Origin: Ectocarpus siliculosus
Taxonomy: Eukaryota; Sar; Phaeophyceae; Ectocarpales; Ectocarpaceae
Reading direction: 5' to 3'
Length of the DNA: 64,000 bases
Assembly (NCBI GenBank): GCA_000310025.1
Contig: FN649758.1
Coordinates: 3,708,665-3,772,664 of the forward strand
Shown here: positions 33,889 to 43,000 of the stretch, piece by piece
Layout: each line of letters begins with the position of its first letter
Position numbering within the stretch: the stretch's first letter is position 1
Translations under genes and position numbers: made by a program
The notes under the pieces: generated by a model
The model's database searches: none
Seen by the model: only the letters and a program-made list of their open reading frames with translations
What the model was told of the DNA's origin: nothing

Positions 33889-36800
33889 ATGCTGGCTTGC
33901 GATGCGTTTGCTAAGCGTCCGCGGGACTGGGACCTTGCGAAGGATACGCGCCTCGGCGGTCATCGCGATGTTGTAGGTGATTTTTCCTACGTTCGCCGCC
34001 CCTCCCGAGCTATTTTGTCTGCATCGGTCCATGAAGTTATTTCGGTGGCGGACACGCTTTGCATGCAGCAACCGGAGTTGTTGCCTTTGTGTAGTGGGAC
34101 TCGAGATGATAGCATGCTTCCCGCGTCCGCTACCACCTCTACTGCATTCATGCCGGCGTACCGGCCGATGTCCGCGGATTTCCCTGTGGTGCTCTCCGAT
34201 TTGACTCCGCTTGTTTCGACGTGGAGAGCATTGTGTGCACACAAATTGGGTGTCAGCCGCCCCACCAGCCTTCCCTCCATTTTTCGCAATCACATGGAAA
34301 TTTGTTTTGGAGCATCATTCACCCTCAAGGCATTTGAATTAGAAACCTTTCACCAGCGCAAACCCACAGCGGTCTTTGCTCGCACTTCGGCACCCGTTGT
34401 GGAGGAACGCCGTGCTGCTCTGCGTGTGTTTTGGTCGGACAATCTCGTGTCTCCATTTAATACCGGTCCTTTTGTGCTAGCTTCCACTGCTGTGTATGCG
34501 TGGCATGGTGTGCTTTTGGACGCCTTTTCTGCTTGGTTGGATCCGCTTCAACCTCGTGTGCATCAAGCTTTTATCACCGGGCGTATGCTATCCTGTGGGT
34601 ATCTCCGTTTTTCGCATGGACCTCGGCTTGCTTCTACCGCGATTACGCCCCGCTTTACTGTTTCCGCTGAAATCGGTTCTGCTGTCGCAACAGCGGTTGG
34701 GGGTGACACATCTGCTGTTGCTGGCCGTTCTGCACTTGTAAAAATCGATAGTAGCTGCCCTTCCTTTGGCCCTGTCTTTTTGAAAAAAGAGAACACCATG
34801 TCCAGCGGATACGTGGAACTGATGGACGGCAATGAGGAAATCCTCGATTACGAGGCCGAGGGCGAGCCGTCCACCGCGGAGCTGATTGCAGGGGCCGGGA
34901 CGGGCGACAAGAGCGAGTCCACTCCAGGCGAGTCCACAGCTGATGACCTGAGGAACAACATCGCCACGGCGGCTCCGGCGGACCTGGAACAGGCGTACAC
35001 CGCTGGACGGATCTCCCTGCGCGACGTGGTCAGGGCAGCTCGTTTGTCTCCTGGTTCCCCCATTTGCGCTCGCCCTTTCTCGCTCCCGCAGGAAGACACG
35101 GTGATGCACTTGCCGCAAGATGAGTTCGTCGCCTATCAAGAATTGACCGAGATGTGGCACCGCGGTCTGGCTAGCAAGGTCGCGGCGGCGGAAGAGCGGA
35201 AGCTGCTGGAGGAGCGTGAGGCTGCTCTGGCGGATGATGCGAGGAAGCAGGAGGAGGAGCGTCAGGCTGCTCTGGCGGAGGCTGCGAGGAAGCAGGCGAA
35301 GGAGCGTGAGGCTGCTCTGGCGGAAGCTGCGAGGAAGCAGGAGGAGGAGCGTCAGGCTGCTCTGGCGGAGGCTGCGAGGAAGCAGGAGGAGGAGCGCGAG
35401 GCTGCTCGGGCTGCTGCGCAGAAGAAAGCGGAACTAGCGGCGCGCGAGGAGTATGTCCGGGCTGCCAGGGCGAAGCAGGGGGCGCTCCGACCACGGCTGG
35501 AGGACCTCGAGCACCGGCCGCAAGCTTCAACTTTGCTTTCGCGACCCGCCCATCGTCGGGTCGTGCCCCCTCCCACGCCCCAGGCGGCTCCGGAAGTGGC
35601 TGCTGCTCCCCAGTTTTCTGTGACGCTGGGTAGGCCGGCCGGGGATGCCGACGGCGCGTCGGACGACGAAGCCAAGGAGTACAGGTTTCAAGCGGAGTAC
35701 ACAGCGTTCCTGTCCCGTCCCCTTTCCACGCCCACACACGTGATCACCTTCCATGATGCTGATCGAACTAGTGCCCTTTTTGCGTGGGCTGGCCTCCAAC
35801 AAATTGTGCGTGACCGCTGTCCCGATTCTTATACAGACCTTGGTTTTGCACATCTTGTATCGAGTCCATTCCTCGACCAGCTTGAACCGTCCTTACGACG
35901 GAGTGTGTTTCGGTTAGTGTCTGCTCTCCGTAGGGCTTCTTTCACCGAGGGTCCCCAGGGAACAGCGGTGGTGGTGCACAATGGGGGAATTCGGTTGCCG
36001 CTAGCTCGTACTACAACTAACGAAGATTTCCAGCATGATCTGCAGCTCCCTCAGCAGGATTCTGCAAGCCGTGTCCATGCTTCCGGAGGGACCAAGGACT
36101 ACAGTCTATCGGCGGCTCCTGCCTCCACCAGCCGGAGGAGCCGTTGGGGTGATCAAGCCCCCACGGACAAGAGCGGGACGGCCGAGCGCACTTCGCGAAG
36201 GCCGGGTGTCGAAGATGGCGGGCGGGGGTACGCGGGAACCCAACCTCCCAGATCTTCGTCCAAGCGTCGACACCGCGAGAGCCGGAGCAGGAGCCGGAGC
36301 CGGAGCACCGACCGACAGCAACGTCACGCGCCTTCGTCTCGGCGTGGTCGCAGCCGGAGCAGCGACCGTCGCGGGAGCAACACGCCTTCGCATAGGCGTA
36401 GCCGCAGCCGGAGCCCGACGAGGAGCGGGGGCAACAGCAGGGCGACCAGCTCGGACGGCGGTCGAGGGGGCAAAGGGCGACGGAAGTCAGGTCGGGGTCG
36501 CAGGCAAGTGCAGTATGATCGGTGTGATTTTCGTAGTTCTGGGCTGTTGGGGGAACGCAAGAATGCCTCAGAAGATGGTTCTCTCTGTTCTTCGCCACGG
36601 GTTTTGCGCCCCCCCGCTGATGTAGGACCGCCGCCCGTGTCTACTTTGGCGTTCAAACTTGCCAACATGCAACTTCGTGAACATTCCGCCGCGGTTAAAA
36701 GCCATGCCCCTACACACACCGTGGTAGCTCCGCCCACATCTTCCTTGCCTTTGGACGAACGGGTTGGTTCACCGCACAATGCTGCATCACACGCCTCGAC

Positions 36801-37518
36801 TTCGGCTTCCCGTACTGAAATGCTGTTGGAACAAGTGCTCACTCTCCTGCGCGCGCAAACGCCTGGCCACGTTGTGGATGCTGCTGCCGACTCGAATGTA
36901 CCACCTTCTGTGCCCTCGAACGCCCCTAGCATACCATTTTCCGCCCCACCTTTTTCGTCACGAGCGCATTTGGCACCACTGCAAGACCACGCTTCGAGTT
37001 CCTCGGGAGTTCGTCCAGGGCACGAGGTTCATGAAGAGGCGGCTGCCAGGGCCACGGCAGTGTCATCGTCATCAGCGCCGACCGCTCCAGCTCTGCCGCA
37101 ACCGCCTTTGGTGGTGCCATCAGCGTCGACCGCCCCAGCTCTGCCACAACAGCCTTTGGTGGTGCCCCCCCCCCTCCCGCGTCCGTCTATCCTGCTCGAT
37201 CCTTGCTTGGCGACCGGCCACGTCATCGCGTCACCGGCCCACGCGACATCGCCGTTGCCTCCGGATGATGCTAGCTTACCTTTGTCTTCCACGGGGGCGA
37301 GAGCGCGGCAGGAGGCTTTGGACGCCGCGGACGCCGCTGCAGCGGAGGCCGACACCATTCGCATTCAAGACAAGATGGACAAACTGAAGCCGGAACAACT
37401 TGATAGTGTCACACGCTTGCCCCTTGGTTCTGATCCCGATGAATTTGCTCGTTTCGCGTCTAGCTGCAAGGGCGTGGTCACCGAGATCCTCAACAAAAGC
37501 GACGTCAAACGCAAGTAG
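33889..37518 (+). CDS. Element ORF1: coiled-coil and SR-repeat protein (Gag N-terminal part or accessory)
   Basis: The frame is open from the primer-binding site; the first ATG is 33889 (1209 residues). A second well-placed ATG at 34798 (ACCATGT) would give 906. Features in order: an unassigned region; an acidic stretch; a charged Ala/Glu/Arg/Lys coiled coil encoded around 35180-35470 with repeated ARKQEEER; a region around 35640-36010 without known motif; an arginine-serine block (36260-36480) with SRSRSRS repeats, like splicing-factor SR domains; a Pro/Ala-rich tail. It stops at TAG 37516-37518. The -1 frame is open through this point into ORF2, so ORF1 and ORF2 may be one Gag separated by a programmed or accidental shift. 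Function is unknown; SR blocks usually bind RNA or nuclear import and splicing proteins. Confidence 0.8.
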   Translation: MLACDAFAKRPRDWDLAKDTRLGGHRDVVGDFSYVRRPSRAILSASVHEVISVADTLCMQQPELLPLCSGTRDDSMLPASATTSTAFMPAYRPMSADFPVVLSDLTPLVSTWRALCAHKLGVSRPTSLPSIFRNHMEICFGASFTLKAFELETFHQRKPTAVFARTSAPVVEERRAALRVFWSDNLVSPFNTGPFVLASTAVYAWHGVLLDAFSAWLDPLQPRVHQAFITGRMLSCGYLRFSHGPRLASTAITPRFTVSAEIGSAVATAVGGDTSAVAGRSALVKIDSSCPSFGPVFLKKENTMSSGYVELMDGNEEILDYEAEGEPSTAELIAGAGTGDKSESTPGESTADDLRNNIATAAPADLEQAYTAGRISLRDVVRAARLSPGSPICARPFSLPQEDTVMHLPQDEFVAYQELTEMWHRGLASKVAAAEERKLLEEREAALADDARKQEEERQAALAEAARKQAKEREAALAEAARKQEEERQAALAEAARKQEEEREAARAAAQKKAELAAREEYVRAARAKQGALRPRLEDLEHRPQASTLLSRPAHRRVVPPPTPQAAPEVAAAPQFSVTLGRPAGDADGASDDEAKEYRFQAEYTAFLSRPLSTPTHVITFHDADRTSALFAWAGLQQIVRDRCPDSYTDLGFAHLVSSPFLDQLEPSLRRSVFRLVSALRRASFTEGPQGTAVVVHNGGIRLPLARTTTNEDFQHDLQLPQQDSASRVHASGGTKDYSLSAAPASTSRRSRWGDQAPTDKSGTAERTSRRPGVEDGGRGYAGTQPPRSSSKRRHRESRSRSRSRSTDRQQRHAPSSRRGRSRSSDRRGSNTPSHRRSRSRSPTRSGGNSRATSSDGGRGGKGRRKSGRGRRQVQYDRCDFRSSGLLGERKNASEDGSLCSSPRVLRPPADVGPPPVSTLAFKLANMQLREHSAAVKSHAPTHTVVAPPTSSLPLDERVGSPHNAASHASTSASRTEMLLEQVLTLLRAQTPGHVVDAAADSNVPPSVPSNAPSIPFSAPPFSSRAHLAPLQDHASSSSGVRPGHEVHEEAAARATAVSSSSAPTAPALPQPPLVVPSASTAPALPQQPLVVPPPLPRPSILLDPCLATGHVIASPAHATSPLPPDDASLPLSSTGARARQEALDAADAAAAEADTIRIQDKMDKLKPEQLDSVTRLPLGSDPDEFARFASSCKGVVTEILNKSDVKRK

Positions 37519-37547
37519 ACTTTCACTTCCTCCACCTGGGTCGCAGG

Positions 37548-38678
37548 ATGGCTTCCGTTGTTGCGCAAACGTGTCGTGCTGCTGTCGTTGAAGGTCAAAC
37601 CACCAACCGTGCCACGCTGGAATTTCTTGATGCCACTTACCAACAGGTAGAAAACCATCTGCGCAAGGAACCGGCCGGGCCCTCGACGTACGCGTTCTTC
37701 ATCCAGAAATTGGCGGCTGCCTGGGACACTCAAGACAAGAGCTCGGGGATTGATCGTCTTCGTAGTTTTGGCGTGTCCACCGGCGAGACTTACGGAGAAT
37801 ACATTCGTCGCTATAAGGCTCTGGCCATGACCGTCATGGTTTCTCACCACGCGTTCAAGCCTTCGGATGCGCAAGTGCAGATAGCTGTTCGAGACTCCAT
37901 GTTGAAGCAGTTTCCCGTAGTGTCTGGACAGGTGTACAAGGATGAGCAGCTCTCCATGGAAGCCCCTTTTGGGCGACATGCTTCGTGCTTGGACGATATG
38001 TGGGATGTGTTGGACAAGCGTGCATTCGCGCACACGCCGGCGGTACATGGGGACGATTTTTTTTCGGTGTCTTCCACGAATGCTAGGAGTTCGTCTGCTG
38101 TTTCGCGTGCTGTAGCTTCTTCGGCGTTGCATTCGTCGGTGACCCCTTCGTGGAGCCGAGGTTCTTCGGCTGCGGTGATGAGTGTTGACCCCCTGCCTAA
38201 TGATGATCGGGACCCTTTTCTGTTGCACTACAGCGACTGGCCGTTGCAAGGACACTTTCAAGAGGTGTACAATGTCGCTAGTGAGATGGCTCTAACCAAG
38301 AATGATCCGCCATTGTTCACCCCCTTGGTCTCAGCTGAAGACCGCCGCAACGCGCTTCGGCCGTACAAGGGCAAGTGCCTCAACTGCTTAGGCGAAGATC
38401 ACTCCTTCAAATCCTGTACTCGTGGTTTCATTAACGCCACAGGCCTGCTTAACAATGACATCAAGCTCTGCATGGAAAAAGATCCCGCACTTTGGAGTCG
38501 GTGGAAAAAGCGCATGACCTCGTATAGACGCCCTACAGGACACAACCCACCCCGTAATCACTCCTCCGGACGAGCCCGCCGCTCATTTGACACATCGGAC
38601 ATGAAACAGTCCTCACACACAGAACCCTCGTCGGAGACTTCCACTTCGGCTAAGAGGGGCTGGAAGGGTAAGAAATGA
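37548..38678 (+). CDS. gag: Element ORF2: Gag capsid/nucleocapsid
   Basis: 376 residues from ATG 37548. The middle has the retrotransposon Gag pattern (FFIQKLAAAW ... GETYGEYIRRYKAL), which forms the capsid. A CX2CX4HX4C zinc knuckle, CLNCLGEDHSFKSC, at residues 277-290 binds element RNA. The tail is basic and Ser-rich. The frame ends at TGA 38676-38678 but stays open without another stop for 448 more codons (ORF3), a Gag-readthrough arrangement. The start codon lies 29 bases after the ORF1 stop. Confidence 0.88.
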   Translation: MASVVAQTCRAAVVEGQTTNRATLEFLDATYQQVENHLRKEPAGPSTYAFFIQKLAAAWDTQDKSSGIDRLRSFGVSTGETYGEYIRRYKALAMTVMVSHHAFKPSDAQVQIAVRDSMLKQFPVVSGQVYKDEQLSMEAPFGRHASCLDDMWDVLDKRAFAHTPAVHGDDFFSVSSTNARSSSAVSRAVASSALHSSVTPSWSRGSSAAVMSVDPLPNDDRDPFLLHYSDWPLQGHFQEVYNVASEMALTKNDPPLFTPLVSAEDRRNALRPYKGKCLNCLGEDHSFKSCTRGFINATGLLNNDIKLCMEKDPALWSRWKKRMTSYRRPTGHNPPRNHSSGRARRSFDTSDMKQSSHTEPSSETSTSAKRGWKGKK

Positions 38679-40025
38679 CTTGCCGATGGCGGAGTTCAGC
38701 CGGTACTGCCGTCAACAGCAACCACCGTGCACCCTTTTGGAGTCTCCCAAGATGTTCGTGTACAGCCTACTTCTTTGGATACTCCCGATGTCCCCAAATC
38801 ACGTTTAGTTTCTCGGCCCGCCTCCTCGTCGCCCGCCTCCTCGTCGCCCGCCTCATCGTCTGCTGGTATTGGACATGACAAACCCACTCCGGCACAACCT
38901 TTGTGGTGTGGGCGACAGGGAGGTAAGACGTCGAGCGGTTCACCCCTGCTCACCTCGTCGTCTCGGGTTACAGAAGGAACAAGAACCTCGTCTACTACTG
39001 TTCGCCAAGACTCTTCTGGTGTTGTCAGCCGGGCCTCTTCTCGGATAGCACACGAGCCTTCTTCTACATTCGCCAGGGATCCCGTCGATTCTCCTTCTCT
39101 TTCGCGGCTTTCGTTGTCTTCGACCGTCCGCTGCCCCCGTGTGACAGCACCTGATACGAATGCGTCTTCCTCTGCTGCCCACAACGTGCTGACTGCACCA
39201 CTGCCATCGGGATCGGATGGTAGTGCCCACCATTCTGTGGAAGGTTCGGCTCCTTTGTCACGGGGGAGTAGTCCAGAGCGCCCTGCGTCCATTCACACAC
39301 ATCCGTCTGCCGCAGGAAAGACTTCTCCTATCGAACGGGTCTCTCATAGCCGAATGGCCTCTGCTAACATTGACCTCGCCGGAGCCGCCGCTCGTAGGCC
39401 GCCCTCCGGATCATGGACCGGAACGACTTCGCCCGCTCCTCCCTCGCTTTCTGGGTCCTCCCCGTCGGAGATGAGGACCCGTCCGCTTGGCTCACCCCCG
39501 CCCGTGCCTGGTGCCCGCTCTTTGCCCCTCCGCCCTGCACCGGCTCCGCCGTTTGATGACAAATGCGAGTACGCTTCGGATGACGTCCTCCTCTTCTGGA
39601 AACCTCCGTCTGTGTTCTCGCAATGGACTCCCTCGGCTTTTGACGTACTGGGGGTACGTTATTCATGTGGTGAGCTATTTATGATGTCTGAAAAAGCGAA
39701 GTTGTTTGGGGATATGACGTCGTATGACAAAATCATGGCGGCAACCGATCCTAAGACACACAAGTACTTAGGTCGTAACGTACGTCCTTTTGACTATGCC
39801 GAATGGGAGCGTCGTCGAGAAGAGATCGTGCTTACGGGGTCGTATGCCAAATTCGCTCAGAACCACGACATGAAACAACATTTACTGGAGACGGGTACCC
39901 GCCTCCTTGCGGAAGCCAGCCCCTTTGATCGTGTTTGGGGTATCGGCATGTCTGCATGCTTTCCGGAGGCTAGCATTTCATCCAAGTGGGCGTCTAGCGG
40001 TAAAAACTTGTTGGGAAAAGCTTGA
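38679..40025 (+). CDS. Element ORF3: Pro/Ser-rich linker plus NADAR (YbiA-like) domain
   Basis: In frame with Gag after the TGA, with no ATG at its head, so it is best read as a readthrough extension. The first ~290 codons are Ser/Pro/Thr-rich linker. From about 39565 a NADAR/DUF1768 domain follows: VLLFWKPPSVFSQW, CGELFMMSEKAKLFGD, KYLGRNVRPFD, WERRREEIVL, KFAQN, LLETG, EASPFDRVWGIGM, NLLGKA. NADAR enzymes cleave N-glycosidic or ADP-ribose linkages; known members include YbiA and guanine-ADP-ribose hydrolases of DarG1 type. The conserved C-terminal LMxVRxxL is missing before the TGA (40023-40025) but is encoded in the -1 frame at once (LMEVRRLL), which opens Pol. Residues typical of the fold are kept, so activity is plausible. 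Confidence 0.85.
   Translation, partial: LADGGVQPVLPSTATTVHPFGVSQDVRVQPTSLDTPDVPKSRLVSRPASSSPASSSPASSSAGIGHDKPTPAQPLWCGRQGGKTSSGSPLLTSSSRVTEGTRTSSTTVRQDSSGVVSRASSRIAHEPSSTFARDPVDSPSLSRLSLSSTVRCPRVTAPDTNASSSAAHNVLTAPLPSGSDGSAHHSVEGSAPLSRGSSPERPASIHTHPSAAGKTSPIERVSHSRMASANIDLAGAAARRPPSGSWTGTTSPAPPSLSGSSPSEMRTRPLGSPPPVPGARSLPLRPAPAPPFDDKCEYASDDVLLFWKPPSVFSQWTPSAFDVLGVRYSCGELFMMSEKAKLFGDMTSYDKIMAATDPKTHKYLGRNVRPFDYAEWERRREEIVLTGSYAKFAQNHDMKQHLLETGTRLLAEASPFDRVWGIGMSACFPEASISSKWASSGKNLLGKA
40013..40019 (+). promoter_or_regulatory. Predicted -1 ribosomal frameshift site G GGA AAA
   Basis: The heptamer fits X XXY YYZ in the ORF3 frame (codons GGA AAA), then GCT and the TGA stop. Slipping back one base gives GGG AAA AGC TTG ATG GAA, which enters the Pol frame and completes the NADAR domain with no gap. 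The closely related G GGA AAC is the site used by several retroviruses. A GC-rich stretch follows that could form the stimulatory structure. Confidence 0.75.
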
Positions 40026-43000
40026 TGGAAGTTCGGCGCCTTTTGCGGGATCATCCCCTGTCTGGCGAAGCTCTCCCCGCCTCCACTTCCCCCACCCCCC
40101 CCATTTCGCAGCCTCTTCCCCATGGCCGTAGACGCATCCACGAGGTTGCTACCGCGGCCGGTTCGTCGTCACGGGAGGACCGGGGTGAAGACCCAGCTTG
40201 TCTCCGTTTGGACGCTCCGGGGGACCATGCTCCTGGTGTTCATCTGGTGGCCTCGACCTCCGTTTGTGCAGACCAACCTCCTCTTCTGGAACACGGGCCC
40301 GATCTGGTCGGCGGCACGCTCCTGTTGGACTCGGACTCTTACACCACCCGGGTTCTGCTGCATGGAGGACCTACAGCCACTTCTCAACTCGCGCGAGTGG
40401 CACTGCTGGACTCTGGGTCTCCTGCGTCTTTTGTGTCCGACTCCGTGGTCACCGCCATGATCGCCACTGGAGCCTTGACAGCTGGCAGCGTTCGTGTTTC
40501 GCCCTCTCGTCGTTGGGGTGGGTTTGGTGATGGACCCGCCCTTGTGACCACTCGGTCAGTTCGTCTCACCGTTAATTTTCTTCATGGAGCTCGAGCTACC
40601 GCTTCTTTGGCGGTCTGGGCCTGCGTTGTTCCAGATGCCGCCATGGGGCACGCCGTGCTTCTGGGTCGTGATAGCTGGATGCGGTTCAACTCTCGCGTGT
40701 TCACCACCCTCCCCCACCCTGGACCGGACGGCCGGGTTATGGGCGAGCTCACGCTCTCTCCGCGTTTCGCCGCTGGCGCTTGTGTTTACGCTACACACGA
40801 CGACGCTCCTGCCTCTTCGTTTCACCTCAAATATGCAGGGAGCTCGGGCATTTCCTTGGGGCCGGAGCCTGCCCTTGTTGAGGTGGACCTCGTCCGTTCT
40901 TCGGGCATGCCTGCGCTGATCGGCGAATATCTCGTATCGTTCCGACCTGAAGTGGGTGCACTTTCGTCCCCCGATGCATTTGTTTCCAATGGTCTTCAGC
41001 GTATTCCCCTTGCAGGTTGTGCCGAATTGGAGCCGGGCGACGTTCTTGGCGTGTCTGCTGCACCGATATTACGAGTACCGGTAGAAACCCTGATGGCGGC
41101 TCCATCTTCGACTCCCACCGCCCCCCCGTCCTCTACATCACCGCATCGGGTCAACGCCGTTGGCCCCAAGTCCGGGACTCGCCGCTCTCCGGACCCAGCC
41201 TCCGCCCCGCCTCCTCCGAAGCCGCCTCCACAAGAACTGCTTGACCGCTTCTCCGAGGCCCAGCGCTCCAGTTTTCTGCGATTGTGGACTAGGCTGCCCG
41301 CACATATGCACGACATCGCTTTCGATCTACACAACCCGGGATGGACACCGGAGGCTATTGATCGTTTGGCCGACGCCCTTGTTGAGTATTCCGACGTGTT
41401 CTCTACTTCGAAAACCGATTTTGGTTCCTGCACCGTCATGCCATTCACTCTTTTTGTCCCCGCAGGGACGAAGCCCGTTGCATCACGCCCGTATCGTATT
41501 AACCCGTTAATGCAGAAGAAAGTGGATGCCGTCTTGGACCAGTATTTGGCGGCAGGGCTCATTCAGCATTCCACTTCTCCCTGGGCTTCTCCCCTGGTCG
41601 TCATCCCCAAGAAGGACGGATCGGTTCGCATCGCCGTCAACTACAAACGACTCAACGCCCTGGTGGACTTGGATGGACAACCTCTCCCTCGGGTGGACGG
41701 TATCTTGGATTCTCTCTACACCGGGAAAGTGTTCTCCATCTTCGATCTCAATTCGGCCTTCCACCAGATCGTTTGTGACGAAGACACTGTCCCGCTCACC
41801 GCCTTTTGCACTCCCACGCAGTTGTTCGAATGGCTTCGGATGCCGCAAGGAGCCAACGCAAGCCCGTCTTGGTTCGTCAAGGTCATCAACAGAGTGGTGC
41901 ACGGTCTGGAGCGTGTGCTTGCCTATCTGGATGATGTTATCTGTTTCGATGAGGAACTTCTGGGACACGTGCTCAACATGACCGAGTTTTTCAAACGGCT
42001 ACGCCAGTACAACCTCAAGCTGTCTCCAGGGAAGGCTCGTGTCGGCGCCACCCACGCCAATTTCCTCGGTCACACCATCTCCCCGGCTGGGGTTAGCCCT
42101 GATGGCGTCAAGGTTCGGGCGCTCACGCACATGCCGCCGCCGACGAATGTTAAGCAGCTTAGGAGCCTCCTCGGTGGCCTCAGCTACTACCGGAAATTCC
42201 TTCAGAATCTCGCCACCAAGGTGCGGCCTCTCAACTCTCTTCTCAAACAAGGCGTCCCCTTCAAGTACACCCCGGGCATGGTCAAGGTTGTCAAAACGTT
42301 GTTGAGCGAACTCGCGCGTCCCCCGATTTTGGTCTTCCCGGATTGGGCTGCGGTCGAGGACAACAGCCGTCCTCTCCGTTTGTGCTCCGACGCGTGCATT
42401 GACGGCTTTGGAGCCTCCCTGGAACAAGAACAACTCGATGGCTCGGTAAGACCCATTGTGTACATCAGCCGCGCTACTCTTCCGGCGGAGCGGAACTGGA
42501 CTGTTCTGGATCTGCAAGCTGGTGGCATTGTTTGGGCCATTATGCGCCTTCGGGGCTATTTGTGGTCAACCAAGTTCATCATCTATTCAGATCACAAAGC
42601 CTTAGAGAGCATTGGCAAGGTTGGAGAACACAACGCCAGGGTACAACGATGGCTCGAATTCCTGTCCAACTTCACCTACACCCTGAAATATCGGAAAGGT
42701 TCGGCAAACGGCAACGCGGATTTCCTTTCGCGGCTGCCTTTACCAGCACAAGACACGGACACAACCGGCCCCGATTGCATTGATGGTGTCGATCACGCTG
42801 GTGTCTTCCTCATTCGGGCTTGTGGACTCAACTATCACTCGTCGTCTACGCCGGAGGTCGGTTTGGGTGGGCTCCGCCCTCCCTGCTCGGCGGGAGCCTT
42901 TTCACCCCCAGCGCTACAGCCATCCGATTTTGGGGATTTTCGCCGTCATCACCCGCGCCGGCTGGATGTTCGATCGAACTCACCGATTGATTATCAAGAT

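Noticed and set aside
38676-40025. Reassignment of TGA as a sense codon
   Set aside because: Reading through the second TGA (40023) in frame would destroy the NADAR C-terminus, while the -1 frame completes it, so TGA acts as stop at least there.
40022-40030. Stop-start overlap TGATG as the main way to begin Pol
   Set aside because: Possible as a minor route, but the NADAR fold continues unbroken only through a -1 shift at the adjacent G GGA AAA, which explains the junction better.
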